A DNA stretch of 64,000 nt, from positions 27,610 to 91,609 of the forward strand of contig QOZS01000004.1 of assembly GCA_003576705.1 (NCBI GenBank), written 5' to 3'. The position numbers were made by a program, and so were the translations under genes. Below, piece by piece: positions 1-8,484 of the stretch (positions are counted from its first letter, which is position 1; the number at the start of each line of letters is the position of its first letter). Origin of the DNA: Desertibaculum subflavum (GTDB lineage Bacteria; Pseudomonadota; Alphaproteobacteria; Ferrovibrionales; Ferrovibrionaceae). The notes under the pieces were generated by a model, which saw nothing but the letters and a program-made list of their open reading frames with translations, had not been told where the DNA came from and searched no databases.

Positions 1-1050
1 AACACCCCCGAATTCGGCGCCGGGGCGCAGACCTTCAACGAGGTGCTGGGCACCACCACCAATCCCTGGGACACGCGCAAGACCTGCGCCGGATCGTCCG
101 GCGGCGCCGCGGTGGCGCTGGCCGCGGGCCAGGTGTGGCTGGCGACGGGCAGCGATCTCGGCGGGTCGCTGCGCACGCCGGCGAGCTTCTGCTCGGTGGT
201 GGGCTTGCGCCCCTCGCCCGGCCGCGTCGCGCATGGGCCGAACGTGACGCCGTTCGACACCATGTCGGTGGACGGGCCGATGGGCCGCAACGTCGCCGAC
301 ACGGCGCTTTTCCTCGACGCCATGGCGGGCCAGTTCCCGGAGGACCCGATCTCGCAACCGGCGCCGGCGGTGCCGTTCCTCGACGCGGCGCTGCGCCCGA
401 CCGCGCCGAAGCGCGTCGCCTGGACCGACTTCTCCCGCTTCGGGCCGATCGCGCCGGAAGTGCGCGAGATCTGCGCGAAGGCGGCGCGGCGCTTCGAGAG
501 CCTGGGCGTCGACGTCGCCGAGGACAGCATCGATTTCGGCGATCCGGAGGAGATGTTCCGCGTCATCCGCGCGTCCAGCTTCCTGGCCCGCCAGCGCGCC
601 AATTACGAGACGCATCGCGAGCTGATGAAGCCCGAGGTGCAGTGGAACGTCGAGGAGGGCCTGCGCGTCCAGGTCGACGACATCGCGCGCGCGGAGCGGG
701 CGCGCGGCGAGCTCTACCAGCGCGCCTCGGCCTTCTTCCGCAAGTACGACATCCTGGCGCTGCCGGCGGCGCCGATCCCGCCGTTCGACCACAGCATCCG
801 CTATCCGGAGACGGTCGAGGGCGTGACGATGCCGACCTATATCTCCTGGGTGCGCGTCACCTTCGCCGTCACCTTGACCAGCCTGCCGGCCATCTCGATT
901 CCCTGCGGTTTCACCAAAGACGGCCTGCCGGTCGGCCTGCAGCTGGTCGGGCCGCCACGCGGCGAGGCCCGGCTGCTCTCCGCCGCGGCAATGCTGGAAG
1001 CGGCGCTGGGCCTGAAGGACGCGACGCCGATCGATCCGCGCGTGACGTGA
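1..1050 (+). CDS. Amidase (amidase-signature family), 5' end missing
   Basis: Amide-hydrolysing enzyme of the amidase-signature family; the substrate cannot be told from sequence. The frame is open to the first base of the window (NTPEFGAGAQTFNEVLG...), so the true start lies upstream and the GTG at 43 is internal. The glycine/serine-rich signature GSSGGAAVALAAG is at 89-127 and is followed by SDLGGSLRTPA, which holds the cis-Ser and nucleophilic Ser of the Ser-cisSer-Lys triad; the Lys would lie upstream of the window. The C-terminal SLPAISIPCGF and GLPVGLQLVGP motifs are typical of the family. About 350 of the usual 450-500 residues are present. The stop overlaps the next start (TGATG), so the two genes are probably co-translated. 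Confidence 0.9.
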   Translation, partial: NTPEFGAGAQTFNEVLGTTTNPWDTRKTCAGSSGGAAVALAAGQVWLATGSDLGGSLRTPASFCSVVGLRPSPGRVAHGPNVTPFDTMSVDGPMGRNVADTALFLDAMAGQFPEDPISQPAPAVPFLDAALRPTAPKRVAWTDFSRFGPIAPEVREICAKAARRFESLGVDVAEDSIDFGDPEEMFRVIRASSFLARQRANYETHRELMKPEVQWNVEEGLRVQVDDIARAERARGELYQRASAFFRKYDILALPAAPIPPFDHSIRYPETVEGVTMPTYISWVRVTFAVTLTSLPAISIPCGFTKDGLPVGLQLVGPPRGEARLLSAAAMLEAALGLKDATPIDPRVT

Positions 1051-1742
1051 TGGCCACCTCGCAGCCGATCTCCGTGCTCGGCGCCTATGCGCGCGGTGTC
1101 CGCGACCTGGCCGAGCCCGCCATGCGCGGCGTGGTGGCGCGCACGCTGGCGATCACGCTCGGCGCCTATGTGGTGGCAATCGCGCTGGCGCTGCAGCTGC
1201 CGCGGCTGATCCCCGATACCGGCTACGAATGGCTGAACGCCGCCGCGGCCATCCTCTCCGGCATCGGCGCGATCTTCCTGCTGGCCGTGCTGTTCCCGGT
1301 GGTGGTGAGCGCCGTGGTCGGCCTGTTCCTGGACGATGTCGCCGAGGCGGTGGAGCGGCGGCACTATCCGGCCGACCCGCCGGGCAGGGCGCTGGGCCTG
1401 GTGCCGGCGGTGCTGATGGGCCTGCGCTTCGCCGGCCTGGTGCTGCTGGTCAACCTGATCGCCCTGCCCTTCTACATCCTGCTGCTGTTCCTGCCGCCGT
1501 TCGGGCTGGTGCTGTTCTATCTGATCAACGGCTATCTGGTCGGGCGCGAGTATTTCGACCTGATCGCCACCCGGCACCTGCCGGCCGACCGGGCGGCCGA
1601 GCTGCGCGGCGCCTATGGCTTCCGGGTGGTGCTGGCGGGCGCCCTCGGCGCCTTCCTGTTCACCCTGCCGCTGGCCGCCCTGCTGGCCCCCTTGGTGACC
1701 ACCGCGGCCTTCGTTCATCTGTACAAACGAACCGGCCTTTAA
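1050..1742 (+). CDS. EI24 / CysZ-like integral membrane protein
   Basis: Multi-pass inner-membrane protein of 230 residues, resembling the EI24 domain (Pfam family that includes the sulfate permease CysZ). After a short amphipathic start (MATSQPISVLGAYARGVRDL) there are about four to five hydrophobic segments (near residues 28-45, 65-95, 125-165 and 195-220), and the NGYLVGREYFDLIATRHL stretch between the last segments is characteristic of EI24 proteins. The ATG overlaps the amidase stop by one base. Whether it moves sulfate or has another role is not visible; no sulfate-assimilation gene is nearby. The family call is good, the function open. Confidence 0.75.
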   Translation: MATSQPISVLGAYARGVRDLAEPAMRGVVARTLAITLGAYVVAIALALQLPRLIPDTGYEWLNAAAAILSGIGAIFLLAVLFPVVVSAVVGLFLDDVAEAVERRHYPADPPGRALGLVPAVLMGLRFAGLVLLVNLIALPFYILLLFLPPFGLVLFYLINGYLVGREYFDLIATRHLPADRAAELRGAYGFRVVLAGALGAFLFTLPLAALLAPLVTTAAFVHLYKRTGL

Positions 1743-1784
1743 CCCCGCAACCCGTTTTTCCGAGTGACACTTTTGGGTTAACGC

Positions 1785-1813
1785 TTGACCCGAATCGGCG
1801 ACTCGGTCAGTGT
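1785..1813 (+). promoter_or_regulatory. Possible sigma70-type promoter for the bactofilin gene
   Basis: A TTGACC hexamer (1785-1790) is followed after 17 bases by CAGTGT (1808-1813), about 37 bases before the bactofilin start. The -35 is good and the -10 weak. It lies in the only sizeable gap between EI24 and bactofilin. Confidence 0.35.
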
Positions 1814-1849
1814 GCGACGTCATCGGTGGCGATACAGAGGATTGGCCCC

Positions 1850-2485
1850 ATGTTCGGCCGGAAGAAACCGCCCCCGGGGACCAATATCCCCAAGTCGACA
1901 TCGGAGCCTGTGGACGATATCCCGCCGATGCCCGCCCAGCTTGCGCCGCTGAAACCGGCCACGCCGCCGCGACCCGTCACTCCCGCTGCCTCGCAAGGAA
2001 GCGCCATGCCCAGCCCTGATCTTCCCACCGCTTCCACCCCGCCGCTGCGTCCCGGCGCGCCGCCTCCCGGTTCGCCGATGGGCCGGCCGATGACGCCGCC
2101 GACCGTGGCCTCGCCGCCGAAGAGCGATGCCAGCGACCGCACCCTGACCGTCGGCCGCGGCATCAGCCTGAACGGCGAGATCAACGCCTGCGACCGGCTG
2201 GTCGTGGAAGGCAAGGTCGAAGCGGCGCTGAGCGACTGCAAGAGCATCGAGATCGCCGAGAGCGGCCTGTTCAAGGGCTCGGCCGAAATCCAGGACGCCG
2301 ATATCAGCGGCCGGTTCGAAGGCAAGCTGACGGTGCGCGGCCGGCTGATGATCCGCTCCAAGGGCAAGGTCTCCGGCGAGGTTCGCTACGGCCAGCTGGA
2401 GATCGAGCTGGGCGGCCAGATCGTCGGCCATATCGAGGCGACCACGGCCGACGGGGCCCGCCATGTCGACGCTGCCGCCGATTGA
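1850..2485 (+). CDS. Bactofilin family cytoskeletal protein
   Basis: Polymer-forming cytoskeletal protein of 211 residues. Residues about 1-95 are a proline-rich, low-complexity N-terminal tail beginning MFGRKKPPPG. Residues about 100-200 form the bactofilin beta-helix core (TVGRGISLNGEINACDRLVVEGKVEA, later GSAEIQDADISGRFEGKLTVRGRL), with the regular hydrophobic/glycine spacing of that right-handed beta-solenoid. Bactofilins assemble nucleotide-independent filaments on the inner face of the membrane and scaffold peptidoglycan or stalk enzymes. No cell-wall peptidase gene is adjacent here, so the local role is unknown. The start is the ATG after GATACAGAGG. Confidence 0.88.
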   Translation: MFGRKKPPPGTNIPKSTSEPVDDIPPMPAQLAPLKPATPPRPVTPAASQGSAMPSPDLPTASTPPLRPGAPPPGSPMGRPMTPPTVASPPKSDASDRTLTVGRGISLNGEINACDRLVVEGKVEAALSDCKSIEIAESGLFKGSAEIQDADISGRFEGKLTVRGRLMIRSKGKVSGEVRYGQLEIELGGQIVGHIEATTADGARHVDAAAD

Positions 2486-2494
2486 AAATTAACT

Positions 2495-2520
2495 CCCCGG
2501 TAAGACCGGGGTCTTAAGAA
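2495..2520 (+). terminator. Short GC hairpin, possible weak terminator after bactofilin
   Basis: CCCCGG (2495-2500), a TAAGA loop and CCGGGG (2506-2511) form a perfect 6-bp stem ten bases after the bactofilin stop. It is followed by TCTTAAG, not a proper T-tract, so it may only attenuate. Confidence 0.4.
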
Positions 2521-2527
2521 GAAGAAC

Positions 2528-3076
2528 GTGTTGCGCAACAACGATATAGGCGACCCGCTGCGGGTCGCGACGGAAACACGGAAGGGGGCGTGGTCACTGG
2601 CCGCGCCCCTAAATTTTGTGTCCTTCGCGCTTTTGATCGCCATTGCTGGTTGCACGGCCCATCAGCAACAGGCCGCCCAGCCGCCAATCCAGGCCACGAC
2701 TAAGGCTCCGGCCGCGGTAAGCACAGCCGCGCTGGCCGTGACTCTGCCGGCGCCGCCGGTGGCCGATGACCGGCCGCCGGTGATCCCGGCCAGCACGGCC
2801 ACGGCACGGCCCAAGCTGACCGGACTCGACCGCGCCGCGGTGATCGAGGCGCTCGGCCGGCCGCGGCTCAGCCGGCGCGAGGCGACGGCCGAGGTGCTGA
2901 CCTTCGGCGGCCTCGAATGCTCGCTGTTCGTGTTCCTGTATGACGGGCCGGACGGCATCGGCGTGGTGCGCCATGTCGAGGCCCGCGCCCGCCAGGGCTT
3001 CGCCCTGGTCTCGGATGGCCGCTGCATCGACAGCGTGCTGGGCCGCAAGGCCGCGGCAGGCGCCAGCCCGGTTTGA
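2528..3076 (+). CDS. Hypothetical lipoprotein upstream of maf
   Basis: Small exported protein of unknown function (182 residues from a GTG start). A basic/polar leader is followed by NFVSFALLIAIAGC, a plausible lipoprotein signal with the lipobox Cys near residue 42. The following 60 residues are Ala/Pro/Gln-rich. The conserved-looking C-terminal part (LTGLDRAAVIEALGRPRLSRRE, then ECSLFVFLYDG) resembles the short SmpA/OmlA-like beta fold seen in many alphaproteobacterial lipoproteins, but I cannot name it further. The leader before the lipobox is long, so the start is uncertain and an internal non-ATG start is possible. It lies just before maf in the same direction. Confidence 0.7.
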   Translation: MLRNNDIGDPLRVATETRKGAWSLAAPLNFVSFALLIAIAGCTAHQQQAAQPPIQATTKAPAAVSTAALAVTLPAPPVADDRPPVIPASTATARPKLTGLDRAAVIEALGRPRLSRREATAEVLTFGGLECSLFVFLYDGPDGIGVVRHVEARARQGFALVSDGRCIDSVLGRKAAAGASPV

Positions 3077-3092
3077 ACCCGACGTGACGGCG

Positions 3093-3689
3093 ATGCCGTC
3101 GCTGGTTCTCGCCTCGGCCAGCATTGCCCGGGCGCGGCTGCTGCGCGAGGCCGGCATCGAGATCACCGTCGCGCCGGTCGGCATCGACGAAAGCGCGGTC
3201 AAGCAATCGCTGGCCGCCGAGAAGGCCTCGGCCGACGACGTCGCCACCATCCTGGCCGAGACCAAGGCCGCGCGCGGCTCGCTCAGCGCACCCGGCGCGC
3301 TCGTGCTCGGCGCCGACCAGATGCTCAGCTGCGGCGATGCCTGGTTCGACAAGCCGCCGGATCTCGACCATGCCCGGGCGCAGCTGAAGGCGCTGCGCGG
3401 CAAGGCGCACCGGTTGCATTGCGCGGCGGCGCTGGCTCGCGACGGGCAGGTGATCTGGCGCCATGTCGAGCGCGCAAGCCTGCACATGCGCGACTTCACC
3501 GACGGCTTCCTCGACGGCTATGTTGCCGCCGAAGGCGAGGCGCTGCTGACATCGGTCGGCGCCTATCGGCTGGAGGGGCCGGGCGTGCAATTGTTCAGCC
3601 GGATCGACGGCGACCATTTCGTGATCCAGGGCCTGCCCCTGCTGGCGCTGCTGGAGCAGCTGCGCGCACTGCAGGTGCTGGCCAGATGA
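3093..3689 (+). CDS. maf: Maf-family nucleotide pyrophosphatase
   Basis: Hydrolyses non-canonical or modified nucleoside triphosphates (house-cleaning; Maf proteins are also linked to septum control). The 198-residue protein opens with the Maf signature LASASIARARLLREAG, followed by KQSLAAEKASADD and LVLGADQML, where the Asp of GADQ is the conserved catalytic/metal residue, and ends with SVGAYRLEGPGVQLFSRIDGDHF, the family's usual C-terminal motif. The canonical LASxSPRR has IARA in place of SPRR, so substrate preference may differ from E. coli YhdE. ATG 3093 is chosen over GTG 3084 because MPSLVLASAS matches the family start. The stop overlaps aroE (ATGA). Confidence 0.9.
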   Translation: MPSLVLASASIARARLLREAGIEITVAPVGIDESAVKQSLAAEKASADDVATILAETKAARGSLSAPGALVLGADQMLSCGDAWFDKPPDLDHARAQLKALRGKAHRLHCAAALARDGQVIWRHVERASLHMRDFTDGFLDGYVAAEGEALLTSVGAYRLEGPGVQLFSRIDGDHFVIQGLPLLALLEQLRALQVLAR

Positions 3690-4522
3690 TCCTGACCGGC
3701 AAGGCCATGGTGGCAGGCCTGATGGGCTGGCCGGTATCGCATTCGCGCTCGCCCCGGCTGCACGGCTTCTGGATCGACAAGCACCGGCTCGACGCCGCCT
3801 ATATCCCGATGGCGGTCCGGCCGGAGGATTTCTCAGCCGCGCTGCGGGCACTGCCGAAGCTCGGCTTCCGCGGCTGCAACCTGACCCTGCCGCACAAGGA
3901 GGCGGCACTCGCTTTGCTCGACCGCATCGATCCGGCGGCGCGCCGCATCGGCGCGGTTAACACCGTGGTGGTGGCGGAGGACGGCACGCTGGAAGGCCGC
4001 AACACCGACGTGATCGGCTTCGTCGAGAATCTGAGAGCCGCCGCGCCGCGCTTCGACTGCCGCGCCGGGCCGGCGCTGGTGCTCGGCGCCGGCGGCGGCG
4101 CGCGCGCCGTCATCGCCGGACTGATCGACCAGGGCGCGCCGGCCGTGCATGTGATCAACCGCGATCTTGCGCGGGCGGAGCGGCTGGCGCGCGAGCTCGG
4201 CCCCGCGGTGCGGCCGGCCGGCTGGGACCGCGTGCCCGCCCTGCTCGCCGAGGCACATATCCTGGTCAACACGACGAGCCTCGGCATGACCGGCGCGCCG
4301 CCGCTCGCGATCGACCTCGCGCCGCTCAAGCCTGGCGCGGTGGTGAACGACATCGTCTACACGCCGCTGGAGACGCCGCTGCTGGCCGCTGCGCACGAGC
4401 GCCAGCATGTCGCGGTCGACGGCCTCGGCATGCTGCTCCACCAGGGCGTCGCCGGGTTCGAGGCCTGGTTCGGCGTGCGCCCGGAAGTGACGGAGGAATT
4501 GCGCCGGTGGGTGCTGGGTTGA
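3686..4522 (+). CDS. aroE: Shikimate dehydrogenase (NADP+)
   Basis: Reduces 3-dehydroshikimate to shikimate with NADPH in aromatic amino-acid synthesis. The 278 residues show the AroE landmarks in order: [16 protein letters not shown] (substrate Ser pair), [13 protein letters not shown] (catalytic Lys), [17 protein letters not shown] (Asn/Asp), the nucleotide-binding [15 protein letters not shown], the [10 protein letters not shown] motif, and [20 protein letters not shown] near the end. Length is normal. Start and stop overlap the neighbours by four bases on each side, so maf-aroE-coaE is translationally coupled. Confidence 0.96.
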   Translation: MILTGKAMVAGLMGWPVSHSRSPRLHGFWIDKHRLDAAYIPMAVRPEDFSAALRALPKLGFRGCNLTLPHKEAALALLDRIDPAARRIGAVNTVVVAEDGTLEGRNTDVIGFVENLRAAAPRFDCRAGPALVLGAGGGARAVIAGLIDQGAPAVHVINRDLARAERLARELGPAVRPAGWDRVPALLAEAHILVNTTSLGMTGAPPLAIDLAPLKPGAVVNDIVYTPLETPLLAAAHERQHVAVDGLGMLLHQGVAGFEAWFGVRPEVTEELRRWVLG

Positions 4523-5133
4523 TCATCCTCGGCCTCACCGGCTCGATCGGCATGGGCAAGAGCGAGACGGCGCGGATGTTCCGCCGGCTCGGCGTGCCGG
4601 TCTACGACGCCGATGCCACCGTGCACCGCGTCTACGCCAAGGGCGGCGACGCGGTCGAACCGATCGGCAAGGCCTTCCCCGGCACCATTCGGAACGGCGC
4701 GGTCGACCGCGCGGCGCTGAGCAAGGCGGTGGTCGGCAACGACGCCGAGATGCGACGGCTGGAGCGCATCACCCATCCGCTGCTGCGCCGTTATCAGAAG
4801 CGCTTCCTGCAGGCCGCGCTGGCCAAGCGACTGCCGCTCGTCGTGCTCGATATCCCGCTCCTGTTCGAGACCGGCGGCACCAAGCGGGTCGACCGCGTGG
4901 CGGTGGTGAGCGCGCCGCATGTCGTGCAGCGCGCCCGCGTGCTGCGCCGGCCCGACATGACGCCGGAGAAGTTCGCCTATATCAACCGCCGCCAGACGCC
5001 CGACAAGGTGAAGCGCGCCCGCGCCGACTTCCTGATCCCGACCGGCCTCGGCAAGCGCTTCGCCCTCGACGCCGTCCGCCGTACCATTCGGAAAGCGAAG
5101 CGAGTCGCGCCGAAGCGGCGGAGGGTGATTTAG
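4519..5133 (+). CDS. coaE: Dephospho-CoA kinase
   Basis: Final step of coenzyme A synthesis: phosphorylates the 3'-hydroxyl of dephospho-CoA. The N-terminus [20 protein letters not shown] contains the P-loop, followed by [12 protein letters not shown] (Asp that binds the substrate) and [13 protein letters not shown]. Length is about 204 residues, normal for the family. I chose TTG 4519, which overlaps the aroE stop as TTGA and gives the family-like start [14 protein letters not shown] 4507 would add four residues. Confidence 0.93.
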   Translation: MIILGLTGSIGMGKSETARMFRRLGVPVYDADATVHRVYAKGGDAVEPIGKAFPGTIRNGAVDRAALSKAVVGNDAEMRRLERITHPLLRRYQKRFLQAALAKRLPLVVLDIPLLFETGGTKRVDRVAVVSAPHVVQRARVLRRPDMTPEKFAYINRRQTPDKVKRARADFLIPTGLGKRFALDAVRRTIRKAKRVAPKRRRVI

Positions 5134-5136
5134 GGC

Positions 5137-5808
5137 ATGCGCGAGATCGTTCTCGATACCGAGACCACCGGGCTCGACCCGCTGACCGGCGACCGGATCG
5201 TCGAGATCGGCTGCGTCGAGCTGATCAACCACATCCCGACCGGCGAGAGCTTCCACACCTACCTGAACCCGGAACGGCCGATGGCCGAGGCGGCGTTCCA
5301 GGTGCACGGCCTCTCCGATGCTTTCCTGGCCGACAAGCCGCGCTTCGCCGAGGTGGTCGACGGCTTCCTCGGCTTCATCGGCGACGCGCCGCTGATCATC
5401 CACAATGCCGAATTCGACATGCGGTTCATCAATGCGGAGCTCTCGCGCCTCGAGCGCGCACCGCTGCCGCCGGGCCGCGCGATCGACACGCTGAGACTGG
5501 CCCGCCAGCGCTTCCCCGGCGCCCAGGCGAGCCTGGACGCCCTGTGCCGCCGCTTCGGCATCGACAATTCCAAGCGCGACAAGCACGGCGCACTGCTCGA
5601 TGCCGACCTGCTGGCCGCGGTCTATCTGGAGCTGATCGGCGGCCGGCAGCCGGGCCTGGTGCTGGGCGTCGAGGTCAGCGCCACCGTGCTGCAGGTGCAG
5701 CGCATCGCCCGGCCGCCACGGCCGCATGCGGCCTCGCCCGATGAGCTGGCGGCGCACCGCGCCTTCCTCGACAAGGCGGTCAAAGGCGCGCTGTGGGACC
5801 GCGGCTGA
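5137..5808 (+). CDS. dnaQ: DNA polymerase III epsilon subunit, 3'-5' exonuclease
   Basis: Proofreading subunit of the replicative polymerase. The DEDDh exonuclease motifs are all visible: Exo I VLDTETTGLDP (residues 5-15), Exo II IHNAEFDMRFIN (about 88-99), and Exo III HGALLDADLLA (about 150-160) with the catalytic His. The 223 residues match alphaproteobacterial DnaQ, whose C-terminal tail binds the polymerase alpha subunit. It starts three bases after the coaE stop, completing the maf-aroE-coaE-dnaQ operon that is common in this class. Confidence 0.95.
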   Translation: MREIVLDTETTGLDPLTGDRIVEIGCVELINHIPTGESFHTYLNPERPMAEAAFQVHGLSDAFLADKPRFAEVVDGFLGFIGDAPLIIHNAEFDMRFINAELSRLERAPLPPGRAIDTLRLARQRFPGAQASLDALCRRFGIDNSKRDKHGALLDADLLAAVYLELIGGRQPGLVLGVEVSATVLQVQRIARPPRPHAASPDELAAHRAFLDKAVKGALWDRG

Positions 5809-5917
5809 GGGCCGGGAAACCCGCCGCGAAATCCACTGGGAAATCCGAGGGTGACGGCATCCCCGCGGGCGTGCTAGGGCGTCGCCACACATTGCAACGC
5901 CCGAGGACCAGCCGCCG

Positions 5918-6421
5918 ATGAGCGACGCGCCGAAGCCCGGCGCGGGCCCGACCCCGCCCCAGGGAGAGGTTCCGCCCCAGTTCCTGCTCAACTCGCAATA
6001 CGTGAAGGATCTCTCGTTCGAGAATCCGAACGCGCCGCAGGCGTTGCAGGGTGACCAGCGCCCGAACATCACGGTGAACGTGAATGTCGAGGCCAAGGGC
6101 CTGGGCCCGGATGTCTATGAGGTCGAGCTCAAGCTCGCCGCCAATGCCAAGCGCGACGACACGACGCTGTTCGTGGCCGAGCTGGTCTATGGCGGCGTGT
6201 TCACCATCCGCGGCTTTCCGCAGGAGCATCTGCAGCTCGCCGTGCTGGTGCAGTGCCCGACCCTGCTGTTCCCCTTCGCCCGGCGGGTGCTGGCCGACGT
6301 GATCCGCGATGGCGGTTTCCCGCCGCTTCTGCTGGAGCCGATCAACTTCCTGGAGCTGCTGCAGCGCCAGCAGCAGGCCGCCCAGCAGCAGGCCGGGAAC
6401 CGCCCGGCGGGAACGGCCTGA
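5918..6421 (+). CDS. secB: Protein-export chaperone SecB
   Basis: Cytosolic tetrameric chaperone that keeps preproteins unfolded and hands them to SecA. The core QFLLNSQYVKDLSFENPNAP, VYEVELKLAANAK, FVAELVYGGVFTI and CPTLLFPFARRVLADVIRDGGFPPLLLEPINF is textbook SecB. The first 18 residues and the Gln-rich tail (QRQQQAAQQQ) are variable. Its 167 residues are a typical length. The 109-bp gap after dnaQ suggests its own promoter, though I see only a weak TGCTAG -10-like element (near 5874). Confidence 0.96.
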   Translation: MSDAPKPGAGPTPPQGEVPPQFLLNSQYVKDLSFENPNAPQALQGDQRPNITVNVNVEAKGLGPDVYEVELKLAANAKRDDTTLFVAELVYGGVFTIRGFPQEHLQLAVLVQCPTLLFPFARRVLADVIRDGGFPPLLLEPINFLELLQRQQQAAQQQAGNRPAGTA

Positions 6422-6594
6422 GCCGGCAGGGGTTTCTGGTAACGATCTTGCAACCTCGGCCCGAGCACTTATCTCAGGGTTGCCGCCAAACAGTGAGGCG
6501 ACGGGCCAGCTTGCTGGATTCGGCCTGCCCCGCGCGCTAGGCTTCCAGCCGGTGTACCCGGAGGCGGGGCGGCGCGCCGTTAGAAAGGCTCCGC

Positions 6595-7272
6595 ATGGGC
6601 GACGGTTTCAACGTGCTTGAGATACTGCTGCTGGCGATGGTCGCGGGCTTCATTGTCCTGCGGCTGCGCAGCGTGCTCGGCCGTCGCACCGGGGCGGAGC
6701 CGCGGCGTCCCCCCGTGAACGGGCCCGGCGGCAACCAGCCGGCGGGCGAGCGTGCGCCCGGCAATGTCATTCCGCTGCCCGGCCGGCCGACGCCGGCGCC
6801 GGAGAGCTTCGAGGGCCCGGCCGCGGCCGGCCTGACCAAGATCCGCGGCGCCGATCCGGCGTTCAACCCGGGCGAGTTCCTGAACGGCGCCAAGGGCGCC
6901 TACGAGATGATCGTCACCGCCTTTGCCAAGGGCGATATCGGCACCTTGCGTGCGCTGCTCGGCGACGAGGTCTATCGCAGCTTCGCCGCCGCCATCGAGG
7001 ACCGCCAGAAGCGCGGCGAGACGCACGAGACGACCCTGGTCGGCATCAAGGAGGCGGAGATCGTTGAGGCCGACGTGACCGGCAGCCGCATGGCCGAGGT
7101 GACGGTGCGGTTCGTCTCCGAACTGGTCAACGCGACGCGCGACAAGGATGGCCAGCTGATCGGCGGCAACCCGAACGCGGTGGAAGAGACCATCGACATC
7201 TGGACCTTCGCGCGCAACCTGCGCTCGTCGGATCCGAACTGGCAGCTGATCGCCACCGCCACGCCGGCGTGA
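6595..7272 (+). CDS. Tim44-like domain protein (TimA type)
   Basis: Membrane-anchored protein with one N-terminal hydrophobic segment (FNVLEILLLAMVAGFIVLRL, residues 5-24), a Pro/Gly-rich linker (about 30-80) and a C-terminal Tim44/Tim45-like domain (about 85-225: FNPGEFLNGAKGAYEMIVTAFAKGD..., VRFVSELVNATRD..., DIWTFARNL). Bacterial TimA-type proteins are the likely ancestors of mitochondrial Tim44 and are proposed to act at the inner membrane in assembly or translocation. It sits between secB and mltA, as in many alphaproteobacteria. AGAAAGG precedes the ATG. The stop overlaps the mltA GTG start. Confidence 0.88.
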   Translation: MGDGFNVLEILLLAMVAGFIVLRLRSVLGRRTGAEPRRPPVNGPGGNQPAGERAPGNVIPLPGRPTPAPESFEGPAAAGLTKIRGADPAFNPGEFLNGAKGAYEMIVTAFAKGDIGTLRALLGDEVYRSFAAAIEDRQKRGETHETTLVGIKEAEIVEADVTGSRMAEVTVRFVSELVNATRDKDGQLIGGNPNAVEETIDIWTFARNLRSSDPNWQLIATATPA

Positions 7273-8426
7273 TCCGGCCGCTCCACATCATCGTCGCCGG
7301 CGCGCTGGCGCTCGCCGCTTGCGCACCCAAGGTTTCGCCGGAAGACGCCAAGCTGGCGCTCGAGCCCGCCGACTACGCCGAGCTGCCGGGCTGGCAGGAC
7401 GATGCGGTGGGCGAGGCCTGGCCGGCGCTGGCGCGCTCCTGCGCCGCCATCGCCAAGCAGCCGGCCGACCGCGTGCTGACACAGGAGATCACGGCCGGCG
7501 ACTGGGCCAAGGCCTGCGCGGCGATCGGCGCCGAGGGCCCCGCCCCCGACCCGGCAACGGCGCGCGGCCGGATCGAAGCCGCCTTCCGCCCGTTCCGCGC
7601 CACCGCCGAGGGCAACCCGACCGGCCTCTTCACCGGCTATTACGAGATCGAGCTGAAGGGCAGCCGCAGCGAGGATGCGGCGAACCGCTATCCGCTGTAT
7701 CGCCGGCCGCCGGACCTTGTGAATGTCGATCTGGGCGAGTTCCGCGACAGCCTGAAGGGCCAGCGCATCGCCGGCCGCGTGGTGGGCGAGACGCTCAAGC
7801 CCTATCCCGACCGGGGGCAGATCGACCGCGGCGCGCTGGCCGGCAAGGGGCTGGAGATCGCCTTCGTGGCCGATCCGGTCGATGCCTTCTTCCTGCACAT
7901 CCAGGGATCGGGCCGGGTGCGCCTCGCCGACGGATCGCATGTGCGGGTCGGCTATGCGGCGCAGAACGGCCATCCCTATCTCGCCATCGGCCGGCCGCTG
8001 ATCGAGCGCGGCGCGATCCCGAAGGACCGTGTCTCCATGCAGTCGATCCGCGCCTGGCTCGCCGCCAATCCGGGCGAGGCGGAGCGGGTGATGTGGCTCA
8101 ACGCCTCCTACGTGTTCTTCCGCGAGCTCACGGGCGAGGGCCCGATCGGCGCCCAGGGCGTGGCGCTGACCCCCGGCCGCTCGCTCGCCGTCGACCGCCG
8201 GCACATTCCGATGGGTGCCCCGATCTGGCTCGCCACCACGACGCCGGATGCGGCGCCGCTGCGCCGGCTGATGGTGGCGCAGGATACCGGCGGTGCGATC
8301 AAGGGCCCGGTCAGGGGCGACGTCTATTTCGGCTTCGGGGCGGAAGCCGGCGAGCTGGCCGGGCAGATGAAGCAGCCGGGCCGCTGGTGGCTGCTGCTGC
8401 CCCGCGCCGGCCTCCGGGGATCGTGA
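7269..8426 (+). CDS. mltA: Membrane-bound lytic murein transglycosylase A
   Basis: Cleaves peptidoglycan glycan strands with 1,6-anhydro-muramyl products; attached to the outer membrane. The start is GTG in a GTGA overlap with the Tim44 gene. The signal MIRPLHIIVAGALALAAC has a lipobox Cys at residue 18. The MltA barrel domain covers about 80-240 (GLFTGYYEIELKGS..., EIAFVADPVDAFFLHIQGSGRV), followed by the 3D domain (about 285-365) with the three conserved Asp residues (AVDRRHIPMGAPIWL, VAQDTGGAIKG, GDVYFGFG). Length is 385 residues, normal for the family. Confidence 0.94.
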   Translation: MIRPLHIIVAGALALAACAPKVSPEDAKLALEPADYAELPGWQDDAVGEAWPALARSCAAIAKQPADRVLTQEITAGDWAKACAAIGAEGPAPDPATARGRIEAAFRPFRATAEGNPTGLFTGYYEIELKGSRSEDAANRYPLYRRPPDLVNVDLGEFRDSLKGQRIAGRVVGETLKPYPDRGQIDRGALAGKGLEIAFVADPVDAFFLHIQGSGRVRLADGSHVRVGYAAQNGHPYLAIGRPLIERGAIPKDRVSMQSIRAWLAANPGEAERVMWLNASYVFFRELTGEGPIGAQGVALTPGRSLAVDRRHIPMGAPIWLATTTPDAAPLRRLMVAQDTGGAIKGPVRGDVYFGFGAEAGELAGQMKQPGRWWLLLPRAGLRGS

Positions 8427-8484
8427 AGCGCTGCCAAGCGGCGCCCGCGCTATGATGCGGCGGATTTCGGGGGAGAGCTTCGCC

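Noticed and set aside
2486..5136. A replication origin near the maf-aroE-coaE-dnaQ block, which is close to oriC in some alphaproteobacteria
   Set aside because: No cluster of DnaA boxes or AT-rich region, and hemE, rho or dnaA are not in the window.
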